DNA of 64,000 nt from Phenylobacterium sp. (GTDB taxonomy: Bacteria; Pseudomonadota; Alphaproteobacteria; Caulobacterales; Caulobacteraceae). The stretch spans positions 248,001 to 312,000 of the forward strand of contig SSMU01000030.1 in assembly GCA_004799545.1 (NCBI GenBank). The letters are read 5' to 3'. The notes under the pieces are model-generated. The model was not told where the DNA came from and did no database searches. It worked only from the letters and a program-made list of their open reading frames with translations. Position 1 is the stretch's first letter; each line of letters opens with the position of its first letter. This document shows, piece by piece, positions 43,083 through 53,982 of the stretch. The translations under genes were made by a program, and so were the position numbers.

Positions 43083-43634
43083 GCGTTGCAGAAGGTTCGG
43101 CCGGTGGGCCTCTCGTGCCGGCCGCAGTTCGGAAAACGTCAGCCCGAGCCCGTCGTCGCCCAGCCTGAAGCCGCAGATCGATTTCGCCAGCTCCGGCGGA
43201 ACCTCGAAGATGAAGTCGACCTGGGCCCGCTCGCCGCCCTCCGCATCCTGCAAGGCGGCCTGCTCCGCCCGGATGGCTTCCAACGCCTGCGGCGGGTCGC
43301 CGTCGATCTGCAGGTGGCGGACGCCTTTCTCCGGCTCATGCGCCACGCGCCAGGTCTGTCGTCCATCGTCGTAGCCGCGCGCATCGGCATGCATGACGCG
43401 ATCGTCCTCCCAGCAGGCGACGGCGGAGCGGCCTTTCGACAAGGCGACAAACCGCGCCTTGAAGGCGGCGTCGTCCCTGGTGAGCAGGAGCAGCCAGCCG
43501 TCTGGCAGTTCGGCAAGCGCCGCCTCGCAGGCGGATCGCGCGGCCGGTTCCGGCCGCACCTCAAGTCCCAGCTCAGCGAGACAGGCGGCTCGATCGAGGC
43601 CTTTCATGGCGATCCACGAGTGGTGGAAGCTCAT
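43065..43634 (-). CDS. Hypothetical protein of about 189 residues
   Basis: No signal, no membrane segment. It begins MSFHHSWIAMKGLDRAACLA and has predicted α/β content (LPDGWLLLLTRDD, RSAVACWEDDR, VDFIFEVPPELAKSICGF). I do not recognise a named family; the pattern resembles a small cytosolic protein of unknown function. The ATG at MKGL (9 codons in) is an alternative start. It overlaps vsr tail to tail by 18 bases and lies on the same strand as the OsmC gene downstream. Moderately sure that it is a real gene because the product is well balanced in composition. Confidence 0.65.
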   Translation of the reverse strand: MSFHHSWIAMKGLDRAACLAELGLEVRPEPAARSACEAALAELPDGWLLLLTRDDAAFKARFVALSKGRSAVACWEDDRVMHADARGYDDGRQTWRVAHEPEKGVRHLQIDGDPPQALEAIRAEQAALQDAEGGERAQVDFIFEVPPELAKSICGFRLGDDGLGLTFSELRPAREAHRPNLLQRLFGRA

Positions 43635-43709
43635 CCGCCTGCCCGTCCGTTTCGTCCTCGGCCAATCTGGCGCCGATCCGGCGAAATGGCAAGAACAAAA
43701 AGAGAACTC

Positions 43710-44171
43710 CTAGCGCTCCTCGACCGTCACCTCGGTCTTCACCGAATTGGCGATGAAGCAGTCCTCGTGGGCGAGGTGGTGGAGCTTGTCGCGCTCGGCG
43801 GCGGTGGGGCCGCGGCCCTGGTAGGTGATCTCGGGGCGCAGGGTGACCTTGGTGACCGCCCGCCGGTCGCCGTCGATCGGCTCCATGACGCCCTCGGCCT
43901 CGTCGCGGTAGCGGACCACCACGAAGCCGGCCTCGCGGGCCTTATGCAGGAAGGTCAGCATGTGGCAGCTGGAGAGCGAGGCGACCAGCATCTCCTCCGG
44001 GTCGACGGCGCCGGCCTCCGCCCACTTGTTGCCGACCACCTGGGCCGAGGCGGTGCCGGGCGCCATGTGGCCGCCCTCGAAGCGGATGCGGTGGCCGCGG
44101 CCGTAGCGGCCGCCGGGGAAGTCCTCGCCCTCGCCCAGGCTCCACTCGATGGCGGCCCGGTGGCGGGCCAT
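43710..44171 (-). CDS. OsmC-family peroxiredoxin-like protein
   Basis: 153 residues from the ATG that overlaps the acyl-CoA dehydrogenase stop (TGATG). OsmC/Ohr fold: PGTASAQVVGNKWAEAGAVDPEEML, LASLSSCHMLTFL with the conserved catalytic cysteine, and C-terminal HEDCFIANSVKTEVTVEE with the second cysteine. The two cysteines are placed for hydroperoxide reduction. As last gene of an operon with an acyl-CoA dehydrogenase it may deal with lipid-derived peroxides. Confidence 0.9.
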   Translation of the reverse strand: MARHRAAIEWSLGEGEDFPGGRYGRGHRIRFEGGHMAPGTASAQVVGNKWAEAGAVDPEEMLVASLSSCHMLTFLHKAREAGFVVVRYRDEAEGVMEPIDGDRRAVTKVTLRPEITYQGRGPTAAERDKLHHLAHEDCFIANSVKTEVTVEER

Positions 44172-45958
44172 CAGAAGGCCTCCGCCGGCAGGGCCATCAT
44201 CAGCTCCGCCCCGCTCTTCAGCTTGGCGAGGTGGCCGGTGGTCTCGGGCAGGATGCGGCTCATGTAGTAGCGGCCGATGGTCAGCTTCTCGCCGTAGATC
44301 GGGTCGGTGGCGCCGCCGGCGATCTTCTCCTGCGCGGTCTTGGCGGACAGCGCCCACATGTAGCCCAGCGCCACGAGGCCGAAGAGGTGCAGGTAGTCGG
44401 TCGACGCGGCGCCGGCGTTGTCCGGGTTGGCCAGGCCGTTCTGCATCAGCCACAGGGTGGCCTCCTGCAGCTCCGCCTTGCCGGCGGCGAGCGGCGCGGT
44501 GAAGGCCTTCAGGGTCTCGTCGCCCTCATGGGCCTCCACGAAGGCGTCGAGCTCGGCGAAGAAGCCCATCACCGCCCGGCCGCCGTCGGCGGCCAGCTTG
44601 CGGCCGACCAGGTCCAGGGCCTGGACCCCGTTGGTGCCCTCGTAGATCAGGGCGATGCGCACGTCGCGCAGGTACTGGCTGACCGGGAAGTGCTCGGTGA
44701 AGCCGGCGCCGCCGTGCACCTGCATGGCGTCGGAGCAGACCAGGAAGCCGCGGTCGGTGAGGAAGGCCTTCACCACCGGGGTCATCAAGGCCATGTAGTC
44801 GTGGCCCTTCTGGCGGACCGCCTCGTCGGGACTGGCCTGCGCCAGGTCGCCGTGCAGTGCGGTCCAGAACAGGAAGGCCCGGCCGCCCTCGATGATCGCC
44901 CGGGCGTCCATCAGCATGCGGCGCACGTCCGGATGGACGATGATCGGATCGGCCGGCCCGTCGGGGTTCTTCGGCCCGGTCAGCGAGCGGCCCTGCAGGC
45001 GTTCCTTGGCGAACGCAGCGGCGGCCTGGTAGGCGGCCTCGGCCTGGGCCAGGCCCTGCATGCCGACCCCGATGCGCGCCTCGTTCATCATCACGAACAT
45101 GATCGACAGGCCGCGGTTCTCCTCGCCGATCAGCCAGCCGGTGGCCTCCTCGTGGCTGATCACGCAGGTGGCGTTGCCGTGGATGCCCATCTTCTCTTCC
45201 AGGCCCAGGCACTTCACCGAATTGCGCTCGCCGGGATTGCCGTCGGCATCGGGGATGAACTTGGGCACGATGAACAGGCTGATCCCGCGGGTCCCGGCCG
45301 GTGCGCCCTCGATGCGGGCCAGCACCAGGTGGATGATGTTCTCGGTCAGGTCGTGCTCGCCGCCCGAGATCCAGATCTTCTGGCCCGAGATCTTGTAGGT
45401 CCCGTCGCCGTTCGGGACCGCCTTGGTGCGCAGCAGGCCAAGGTCCGTGCCGCAGTGCGGCTCGGTGAGGTTCATGGTGCCGCCCCATTGGAAGGAGGCG
45501 AGCTTGGGCAGGTAGAGGTCCTTCTGGGCGTCGGCGCCGCCGGCCAGGATCGCCGAATAGGCGCCGTGGGTCAGGCCCGGGTACATGGAGAAGGCCATGT
45601 TCGCCGCCGAGCTCATCTCGGAGAAGGCGAGGTTGACCACGTGCGGCAGGCCCTGGCCGCCATAGGCGGGTTCCGCGCCCAGCGCCGGCCAGCCGCCGTC
45701 GACCAGCTGGCGGTAGGCGGCCTGGAAGCCGGTCGGGGTCTTGACCGTGAAGTCCGGGCTCCAGTGGCAGCCTTCCTTGTCGCCCACCGAATTCAGCGGG
45801 GCGAGCACCTCGGAGGTGAACCGCGCCGCCTCGTCGAGGATCTGCTCGACCACATCGATGGAGGCGTCGGCGAAAGCCGGCAGGTTGGCGTAGCGCTCAA
45901 GCTGCAGCAGGTCCTTCAGGATGAAGGTGAAGTCGCGCACTGGCGGCTGATAGGTCAT
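44171..45958 (-). CDS. Acyl-CoA dehydrogenase (DmdC-like / long family member)
   Basis: 595 residues from the ATG with GTGGGG upstream (an ATG five codons earlier is possible). This is a long-form acyl-CoA dehydrogenase: the N-terminal PPVRDFTFIL, FAD/substrate region NLTEPHCGTDLGLLRTKAV, KIWISGGEHDL, the catalytic-base segment NEARIGVGMQGLAQAEAAYQ, VHGGAGFTEHFPVSQYLRD, and IYEGTNGVQALDLVGRK. The extended length and the C-terminal domain match the DmdC (3-methylmercaptopropionyl-CoA) or fatty-acyl group annotated in many alphaproteobacteria; substrate unclear. Operon with OsmC downstream and MerR upstream. Confidence 0.9.
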   Translation of the reverse strand: MTYQPPVRDFTFILKDLLQLERYANLPAFADASIDVVEQILDEAARFTSEVLAPLNSVGDKEGCHWSPDFTVKTPTGFQAAYRQLVDGGWPALGAEPAYGGQGLPHVVNLAFSEMSSAANMAFSMYPGLTHGAYSAILAGGADAQKDLYLPKLASFQWGGTMNLTEPHCGTDLGLLRTKAVPNGDGTYKISGQKIWISGGEHDLTENIIHLVLARIEGAPAGTRGISLFIVPKFIPDADGNPGERNSVKCLGLEEKMGIHGNATCVISHEEATGWLIGEENRGLSIMFVMMNEARIGVGMQGLAQAEAAYQAAAAFAKERLQGRSLTGPKNPDGPADPIIVHPDVRRMLMDARAIIEGGRAFLFWTALHGDLAQASPDEAVRQKGHDYMALMTPVVKAFLTDRGFLVCSDAMQVHGGAGFTEHFPVSQYLRDVRIALIYEGTNGVQALDLVGRKLAADGGRAVMGFFAELDAFVEAHEGDETLKAFTAPLAAGKAELQEATLWLMQNGLANPDNAGAASTDYLHLFGLVALGYMWALSAKTAQEKIAGGATDPIYGEKLTIGRYYMSRILPETTGHLAKLKSGAELMMALPAEAF

Positions 45959-46046
45959 GGACGCACCCCACATGCGCCGTCGGGCCGCTCAGGCCGCCCC
46001 GTCCCGGCGCGCCATCTAAACCTGAATCGCGCGCCGGCGCCTGCGG

Positions 46047-46514
46047 CTAATGTTCGACGCCGTCCAGCTGGCGGCGCAGCATCTGATCGTAGTCGGCGGC
46101 CCGGGGCAGCAGGTCGGGGCGGGTGGCCTGGAGCTGCTCCTCCATGGCCGCGCAGCCCCGCCGCAGCTCCTCGATCTGCTCGTCGATGTCGACCTTCTGG
46201 CGCTCCAGGGCGACGATCCGCTCGTGGAACTTGCGCAGGCTCTTGGCCGCCTGCTGGGCGCCGCCGTCGCCGACCTCGTAGAGGTCGAGGATCTCGCCGA
46301 TCTCGGCCAGCGACAGGCCGACCCGCTTGCCGCGCAGGATCAGCACCAGCCGGGCGCGGTCCTTGTAGTTGTAGACGCGGTTCAGCCCCTCGCGGGCCGG
46401 CGAGAGCAGGCCCTTGTCCTCATAGAAGCGCAGGGCGCGCGGGGTGCATTTGAATTCCAGGCACAGCTGACGGATCGAATAGCTTCGATGCGGCCGGCGC
46501 AGATCGGCGATCAT
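46047..46514 (-). CDS. MerR-family transcriptional regulator
   Basis: 155 residues. N-terminal MerR helix-turn-helix and wing (YSIRQLCLEFKCTPRALRF, YEDKGLLSPAREG, ILRGKRVGLSLAEIGEILDLY), then a long coiled-coil dimerisation helix (KFHERIVALERQKVDIDEQI), and a C-terminal tail DQMLRRQLDGVEH. No cysteine cluster, so it is not a metal sensor of the CueR or ZntR type; it resembles the MerR regulators of fatty-acid or branched-chain degradation. It precedes the acyl-CoA dehydrogenase on the same strand by 88 bases. Ribosome binding site GGAGG six to seven bases before the ATG. Confidence 0.9.
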   Translation of the reverse strand: MIADLRRPHRSYSIRQLCLEFKCTPRALRFYEDKGLLSPAREGLNRVYNYKDRARLVLILRGKRVGLSLAEIGEILDLYEVGDGGAQQAAKSLRKFHERIVALERQKVDIDEQIEELRRGCAAMEEQLQATRPDLLPRAADYDQMLRRQLDGVEH

Positions 46515-46549
46515 GGGGTTTCCTCCGCTGACGGCCCCTTTACGGCGTC

Positions 46550-46583
46550 AACTTAACACCCACCTTGCCGTTTACGTCAAGGT
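46550..46583 (-). promoter_or_regulatory. MerR-type promoter with 19-base spacer and inverted repeat
   Basis: On the minus strand TTGACG (46575-46580) and TAAGTT (46550-46555) are separated by 19 bases, the over-long spacing typical of MerR-controlled promoters. An inverted repeat ACCTTG-N10-CAAGGT covers 46562-46583, spanning the -35 and most of the spacer. The start of the MerR gene is 36 bases downstream, so autoregulation is likely. Confidence 0.5.
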
Positions 46584-46611
46584 CACGTTTCCGTCGCGAA
46601 ACGTTGGGGAT

Positions 46612-47214
46612 TCAGGCCGAGGAGCGGCGCTCAGATGCTCCACCGCAGGGGGAGCTGTCGCGAAGCGACTGAGGGGGTTGAGAGGCAGGGCGGTTGAGGG
46701 GCTCGTGGGCTTCAACCCCCTCCGGCCCTTCGGGCCACCTCCCCCTGAGGGGAGGATCTGGCAGCTCAAGGTCCCAGCAAACCCTAGCGATGTGGGTGTC
46801 GAGGTCTGTGGCGAGGAAGTCCTCGTAGAGCTCCGCTTCGTCGAGGCGGTCGTCGAGGGCGTCGAGCAGGGGTTCGGCGTCGGAGGGTTCGTGCTCGGTC
46901 CAGATCAGGCGTTCGACGGCGGCCTTCACCTGGGCCTTGCGGCGGGAGACCCGGGCGTCGGTCTCGCGGGCGGCTTGGGCGATGGCTTCGCGGTCCTCGC
47001 GACCAGCGTCCCGGGTCAGGCGGGCATGGAGGGCCAGGGACTGGCGGACGGAACGGCCGGTGCGGTGGAAGGCTTCGGCGAGTTTGGCCTTCTCGGCGAT
47101 GTCCTCGGCGGCGAGGGCGGCGGAATGAAGGTCACGCGCGAGCGACAGGCCGAGCTCGGAGAGCTCGCCCAGGATGGCGAGGCGGCGTTCGGCCATGTCG
47201 GTCTGGATAGACAT
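46612..47214 (-). CDS. Hypothetical α-helical protein with repeat-derived C-terminus
   Basis: 200 residues from the ATG at MSIQTDMAERR (a TTG two codons earlier is possible). The first 150 residues are charged and mostly helical (GELSELGLSLARDLHSAA, AEKAKLAEAFHRTGRSVRQS, RDAGREDREAIAQAA). No named family recognised. From about residue 152 (LPDPPLRGRWPEGPEG...) the sequence is a translation of repeat element C, which again provides the terminal part and stop. So the native protein likely ended near residue 150 or was extended by the element. Divergent from the hybrid kinase gene. Confidence 0.65.
   Translation of the reverse strand: MSIQTDMAERRLAILGELSELGLSLARDLHSAALAAEDIAEKAKLAEAFHRTGRSVRQSLALHARLTRDAGREDREAIAQAARETDARVSRRKAQVKAAVERLIWTEHEPSDAEPLLDALDDRLDEAELYEDFLATDLDTHIARVCWDLELPDPPLRGRWPEGPEGVEAHEPLNRPASQPPQSLRDSSPCGGASERRSSA
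46640..46757. repeat. Palindromic element C (overlaps the 3' end of the hypothetical gene)
   Basis: Left arm: CGCAGGGGGAG with hairpin GTCGC-gaa-GCGAC (46657-46669), then GGGGGTTGA. Right arm inverted: TTCAACCCCC, hairpin GGCCC-ttc-GGGCC (46724-46736), then CCCCCTGAGGGGAGG. Same two-hairpin, two-arm plan as elements A and B but different sequence. Confidence 0.75.
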
Positions 47215-47392
47215 GAACAAAAGTAGAACATATGACCTCGCAGATCGCCAAATTTTTTCTGCGAAATAATTCGTCCGGCGCTCGGAGCGCGGTCGGGGGC
47301 GTCGGCGGTCGGGAACCAGTGAAGCTCCAGGGAATTACGCGTCCGGGCGTGGTTTGCCGGCGATCGGACGGCAGGCCGGGGGATTTCAGCCG

Positions 47393-49999
<2,607 letters not shown>

Positions 50000-50009
50000 G
50001 GGTGTCAGG

Positions 50010-51701
50010 TCAGGCCGTGGCCAGCTCGCCGGCCAGCGCGCGGTTGATCAGGTCGATGGTCCGCTGGACGCCGAAGATCGCCACGAAGGAGCCGAAGCGG
50101 GGGCCCTGGCTCTGGCCAAGCAGCACCTCGTAGAGGGCCGAGAACCAGGCGCGCAGCGGCTCGAAGCCGGCGGCCTTGCCGACCTCGAACACCTCGTTCT
50201 GGATGCTTTCGGCGTCAGCGCCGGCGGGCAGCGCCTCAAGCCGCGCCACGAGGTCCTCCATGGCCGCGCGCTCGCGGGCGTCGGGCTCGCGGAAGCGCTT
50301 CGCCGGCTTCACGAAGTCCTCGTAGTAGTGGATCGCGTAGCCCACCAGCTGGTCGAGCAGGGGCTCGCTGGCGGGCGTCGCGCCCGGCAGGTAGCGCTCC
50401 AGGAAGGCCCAGAGGATGTCCTTGGTTGAGGCGTCGGCGGCCGAGACCAGGTTCAGCAGCAGCGAGAAGCTGACCGGCGAGCCCTTCTCGGGTGGAGCGC
50501 TGCGATGCACGTGCCAGGCGGGGTTGTCGATGGCCGGCGCGTTGGTCTCGCCGCGGGCGCGGTTGAAGGCGTCGAGGTGGGAGAGGTACTCGTCGGTGGC
50601 CTTGGGGATGACGTCGAAATAGAGCCGCTTCGCCGACTTCGGCGACTGGTACATGTAGTAGGCCAGGCTCTCCGGCGTGCCGTAGCGCAGCCACTCCTCC
50701 ATGGTCAGGCCGTTGCCCTTGGACTTGGAGATCTTCTGGTTGTTCTCGTCCATGAACAGCTCGAAGTGCGGCGTCTCCGGGCCTTCTCCGCCCAACGCCT
50801 TGGCGATGCGCTTCGAGACGCGGAAGGAGTCCACGAGGTCCTTTCCCGACATCTCGAAATCGACCTTCAGGGCCGTCCAGCGCGCCGCCCAGTCGGGCCG
50901 CCACTGCAGCTTCACGTGGCCGCTGGTGACCGGGACCTCGGTCAGCGTCCCGTCCTCGTCGGGGAAGATGATCGTGCCCTTGTCGAGGTCGCGTTCGAGG
51001 GTGGGCGCTTGCAGCACGCGGCCTGAGGTCGGGCTGATCGGCAGGAAGGGCGAATAGGTCGCCTGCCGCTCTTCGCCCAGGGTCGGCAGCATGATCGCCA
51101 TCACCTGGTCGAAGCGCTCGAGGATGCGCAGCAGCACCGCGTCGAAGCGGCCCGATCGGTAGGTCTCGGTGGACGACATGAAGGTGTAGTCGAAGCCGAA
51201 GCCGTCGAGGAAGGCGCGCAGGCGGGCGTTGTTGTGCGCGCCGAAGCTCTCGTGCTCGCCGAACGGGTCGCGCACCGAGGTGACCGGCTTGTCGCGGTCC
51301 TCCTCCAGCATCTCGCGGTTGGGCACGTTGTCTGGGATCTTCCTGAGGCCGTCCATGTCGTCGGAGAAGACGATCAGCTGGGTGGGGATGGCGTCCTCGG
51401 TGAGCGCGCGGAAGGCGTTGCGGACCATGGTCGGCCGCGCCGCCTCGCCGAAGGTGCCCATGTGCGGCAGGCCCGAGGCGCCGTAGCCGCACTGGAAGAC
51501 CGCCGGCTCGCGCAGCGCCGGCAGGGTGCGGACCGCCTCGTCGATCTTGCCGGCGGTGATCAGGGTGGCGGCGAGGTCCCGCTCGGCGTCGTCGAGGCGC
51601 AGGCGCAGCACGCGCTCCAGCAAGAGGCGCGCCTGTTCGAAGGGCCAGCTCTTCGCCTCGCGGGCCTGGTGGGAGAGACCTTGCAGCATGGGGGATGACA
51701 T
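50010..51701 (-). CDS. lysS: Class I lysyl-tRNA synthetase
   Basis: 563 residues. The product is the archaeal-type (class I) enzyme that several alphaproteobacteria use in place of class II LysS. The HIGH-like motif is GASGLPHMGTFGE (about residues 75-87) and the KMSKS-like motif is KISKSKGNG (about 285-293). YTFMSSTETYRSGRFD and the C-terminal helical domain with YAIHYYEDFVKPAKRF are standard. An ATG four codons further in is a possible start. It faces the hybrid-kinase gene tail to tail with 10 bases between. Confidence 0.94.
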   Translation of the reverse strand: MSSPMLQGLSHQAREAKSWPFEQARLLLERVLRLRLDDAERDLAATLITAGKIDEAVRTLPALREPAVFQCGYGASGLPHMGTFGEAARPTMVRNAFRALTEDAIPTQLIVFSDDMDGLRKIPDNVPNREMLEEDRDKPVTSVRDPFGEHESFGAHNNARLRAFLDGFGFDYTFMSSTETYRSGRFDAVLLRILERFDQVMAIMLPTLGEERQATYSPFLPISPTSGRVLQAPTLERDLDKGTIIFPDEDGTLTEVPVTSGHVKLQWRPDWAARWTALKVDFEMSGKDLVDSFRVSKRIAKALGGEGPETPHFELFMDENNQKISKSKGNGLTMEEWLRYGTPESLAYYMYQSPKSAKRLYFDVIPKATDEYLSHLDAFNRARGETNAPAIDNPAWHVHRSAPPEKGSPVSFSLLLNLVSAADASTKDILWAFLERYLPGATPASEPLLDQLVGYAIHYYEDFVKPAKRFREPDARERAAMEDLVARLEALPAGADAESIQNEVFEVGKAAGFEPLRAWFSALYEVLLGQSQGPRFGSFVAIFGVQRTIDLINRALAGELATA

Positions 51702-51847
51702 GGGGGCTGCGGGTAGCCTCCCAAGCCCCGCGGCTCAAGGGGCGTCTTTCCGGAGCGCCGTTTGTGCGTCGCTTTTCGGGGTCGTTCCTGGGGCGCTCCT
51801 CGGGGCCGTCTTTGACGGGCCGTCGGAAAGCTGGGCTATGGTGGCTG

Positions 51848-52852
51848 ATGATCCGACGCCTCCTGACCCTCGCCGCGGTGCTCGGCCTCGCCGCCTGCAC
51901 CAAGTCCGCGCCGGCCCCGCCCCTGCCGCCCGCGCTGATCTTCTCCATCGTCTCGACGGAGAATCCGCAGACCCAAATCCAGGAATGGTCGCCCTTCCTG
52001 CGCGACATGCAGAAGGCGACGGGCCTGTCGGTGAAGCCGTTCTTCGGCACCACCTACACGGCGGCCGTCGAGGCCATGCGGTTCAAGCAGTCGGACGTGG
52101 GCTGGTTCACCAACGCGTCCGGCCTGGAGGCGGTGCGCCGGGCCGGCGGCGAGGTGTTCGCCCGCACCTCCAACCCGGAAGGCCACGACGGCTATCAGGG
52201 GGTGATCCTGGTGCGGAAGGGCTCGGGGGTGACGCTCGACAAGCTGCTGAAATGCGACCGCAGCCTCGACTTCGGGACGGGGGACGCGAAGTCGACCTCC
52301 GGCACCCTGGCGCCGCGGGCCTATCTGTTCGGGCCGCGCGGCATCGAGCCGGCGCGCTGCTTCAAGACCGTGCGCTCGGCCAACGCCGAGGCCAACCTGT
52401 TCGCCGTGGGCTCCGGCCTGCTGGACGCCGCCACCGACAACACCCGCTCGATGGACCGCATGGCGATGCTGAACACCCCGATCGCCAAGAAGACGCTGGC
52501 CAACCTGCAGGTGATCTGGCGCTCGCCGACCATCCCCGAGGACCCGATGGTCTGGCGCAAGGACCTCGATCCGGCGCTCAAGGCGAAGATCGCGGGCTTC
52601 ATCTTCAGCTACGGGGTCGGCGACACGGCGGAGGCCAAGCGGCAGCGGGCGATCCTCACCCGCATCCAGACCGGCGCCTTCAAGAAGGCCGACGACACCC
52701 ACCTCTTGCCAGTGCGCGAGATCGAGGCGGTGGGCTTCGTGGTCGACGCGAAGAGCCGCCACGACGCGGCGGCCCTGGCCAAGGCCCAGGCCGGGCTCGA
52801 CGAGATCAAGAAGGAAGAGGCGGCGGCCGCCGTGGCCAAGCCCGCCGGCTGA
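51848..52852 (+). CDS. PhnD-like phosphate/phosphonate-type substrate-binding lipoprotein
   Basis: 334 residues. N-terminal lipoprotein signal with lipobox LAAC (Cys about 17), then a type 2 periplasmic binding fold: FSIVSTENPQTQIQEWSPFL, VKPFFGTTYTAAVEAMRF, VGWFTNASGLEAVRRAGG and KSTSGTLAPRAYLF, where the S-T-S-G is the typical ligand loop of PhnD/PtxB proteins. The ligand could be phosphate, phosphite or a phosphonate. No permease (PhnE) or ATPase (PhnC) gene is in the window, so the transporter partners are elsewhere or it serves as a sensor. The C-terminal tail is Lys/Ala-rich. Confidence 0.87.
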   Translation: MIRRLLTLAAVLGLAACTKSAPAPPLPPALIFSIVSTENPQTQIQEWSPFLRDMQKATGLSVKPFFGTTYTAAVEAMRFKQSDVGWFTNASGLEAVRRAGGEVFARTSNPEGHDGYQGVILVRKGSGVTLDKLLKCDRSLDFGTGDAKSTSGTLAPRAYLFGPRGIEPARCFKTVRSANAEANLFAVGSGLLDAATDNTRSMDRMAMLNTPIAKKTLANLQVIWRSPTIPEDPMVWRKDLDPALKAKIAGFIFSYGVGDTAEAKRQRAILTRIQTGAFKKADDTHLLPVREIEAVGFVVDAKSRHDAAALAKAQAGLDEIKKEEAAAAVAKPAG

Positions 52853-52866
52853 GGGGGGCGGCTGAG

Positions 52867-53283
52867 CTAGTCGCTGGCCAGCAGGAAGTGGCCGCGCAGG
52901 GCGGCGATCGGCTGCTCGCGGGCCTCCTGCCAGGCTTCCACATGGACGTTGGCGATGCGGCGGCCGACCTTGCGCAGGTCGGCGCGGGCGTAGGTGGTCA
53001 GCGCGCGGCCGGGCCTGAGGTACTCGATGGTCACGTCGATGGTCTTGTGCACCTTGGCCGAGCCCTGGGTGACCGAGAGCTGGGCGAGCGCGGTCACTTC
53101 CAGGAAGGCGCCGATCACCCCGCCGTGCAGGGCCGGCAGCATGACGTTGCCCACCAGGTGCTGGGAGAACGGCAGGACGGCGGTCATCTCGTCCCCGGCC
53201 AGCTCGGCGTGCATGCCGAGGAAACGGACGTAGGGCACCCGTTGCAGGAAGTCCTCGAGCTGGCGGGCGGCGGCTTCGCTCAC
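52867..53283 (-). CDS. PaaI-family thioesterase (hotdog fold), copy 2
   Basis: 138 residues, hotdog fold thioesterase. Signature LPALHGGVIGAFLEVTAL matches the H-G-G-x-x-x-x-x-x-D/E helix of the 4HBT group with catalytic Gly/Glu, and VTIEYLRPGRALTTYARADL is the long central strand. Probably hydrolyses acyl-CoA thioesters (aromatic or aliphatic). It overlaps the upstream thioesterase gene by 4 bases, and the two likely form one transcript. Convergent with the PhnD-like gene, 14 bases away. Confidence 0.87.
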   Translation of the reverse strand: MSEAAARQLEDFLQRVPYVRFLGMHAELAGDEMTAVLPFSQHLVGNVMLPALHGGVIGAFLEVTALAQLSVTQGSAKVHKTIDVTIEYLRPGRALTTYARADLRKVGRRIANVHVEAWQEAREQPIAALRGHFLLASD

Positions 53284-53723
53284 GGGGCGGGCGGTTGGTT
53301 GAGCACGAAGGCCGCCTGGGCGGTGGCGATCGGATCGTCCGGATCGACGTCCCAGGCCTGGGCGCGGACGAAGGCGATGGAGCGGGTCAGCTTGTAGCAG
53401 TGGGCTTCGGCGGTGACCCCGGCGCGCGGCGCGGCGGGGCGCATGTAGTCGATGCGCAGGTCGAGGGTGGCGGTGGAGAAGGGATGGGCGCGGAGGGCGG
53501 CGGAGATCGCCAGGCCGCAGGTGTGGTCGAGCAGGCTGGTGACCACCCCGCCGGCGATCACCCCGGTGTCCGGGTCGCCGACCAGGTCCTCGCGCCAGGG
53601 CGCCTCGATCGAGCCGCGGCCGTCGCCGGCCGAGAGGAAGCGGAATCCGAGCGCGGCGGCTTGCGGGACCGTCGTGGCCATGTGGTGGCCGAGTTGGCTA
53701 AGGGCGTCGGGGTCGAGGCTCAC
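53280..53723 (-). CDS. PaaI-family thioesterase (hotdog fold), copy 1
   Basis: 147 residues, a second hotdog thioesterase. TGVIAGGVVTSLLDHTCGLAI carries the catalytic-helix motif with Asp-His in place of Glu in the neighbour, and LDLRIDYMRPAAPRAG is the central strand. Only distantly similar to the 138-residue neighbour, so this is an old duplication or heterodimer pair rather than a recent copy. The final 4 bases overlap the next gene, giving translational coupling. Confidence 0.87.
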   Translation of the reverse strand: MSLDPDALSQLGHHMATTVPQAAALGFRFLSAGDGRGSIEAPWREDLVGDPDTGVIAGGVVTSLLDHTCGLAISAALRAHPFSTATLDLRIDYMRPAAPRAGVTAEAHCYKLTRSIAFVRAQAWDVDPDDPIATAQAAFVLNQPPAP

Positions 53724-53877
53724 GCCATGGCGGTAGGGGCGAACCGCCCCGCGGTCAATCGCGGGACGGCTGGCGCGCCTTCAGGCGGAGCGGGGGAGGG
53801 GTTGCTCCCGGAAAGGCGCGCCAGCCGGGTGCGGCGCGATGGGCAGGCAAATCACGGTGTTCACGAGACGCCGCGGA

Positions 53878-53982
53878 CTAGTGGATGGCGGCGGTCAGGA
53901 AGGCGACGATGACGGCCATCAGGGGGGTGGCGGCCATGGCGAAATTGGCGACGCCGAGGATCGGGGAGGTGGCGCGGGTCAT
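53878..53982 (-). CDS. Small hydrophobic protein (34 residues)
   Basis: A short frame on the minus strand with GAGAGAGAC ahead of the ATG. The product MTRATSPILGV... is one predicted membrane helix (VANFAMAATPLMAVIVAFLT, about residues 11-30) with a short basic N-terminus, so it is probably a single-pass membrane peptide. No family recognised. It lies alone in a gap between the thioesterases and the exonuclease gene. Its good ribosome binding site and compact hydrophobic make-up suggest a real gene, but conservation in relatives would be decisive. Confidence 0.55.
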   Translation of the reverse strand: MTRATSPILGVANFAMAATPLMAVIVAFLTAAIH

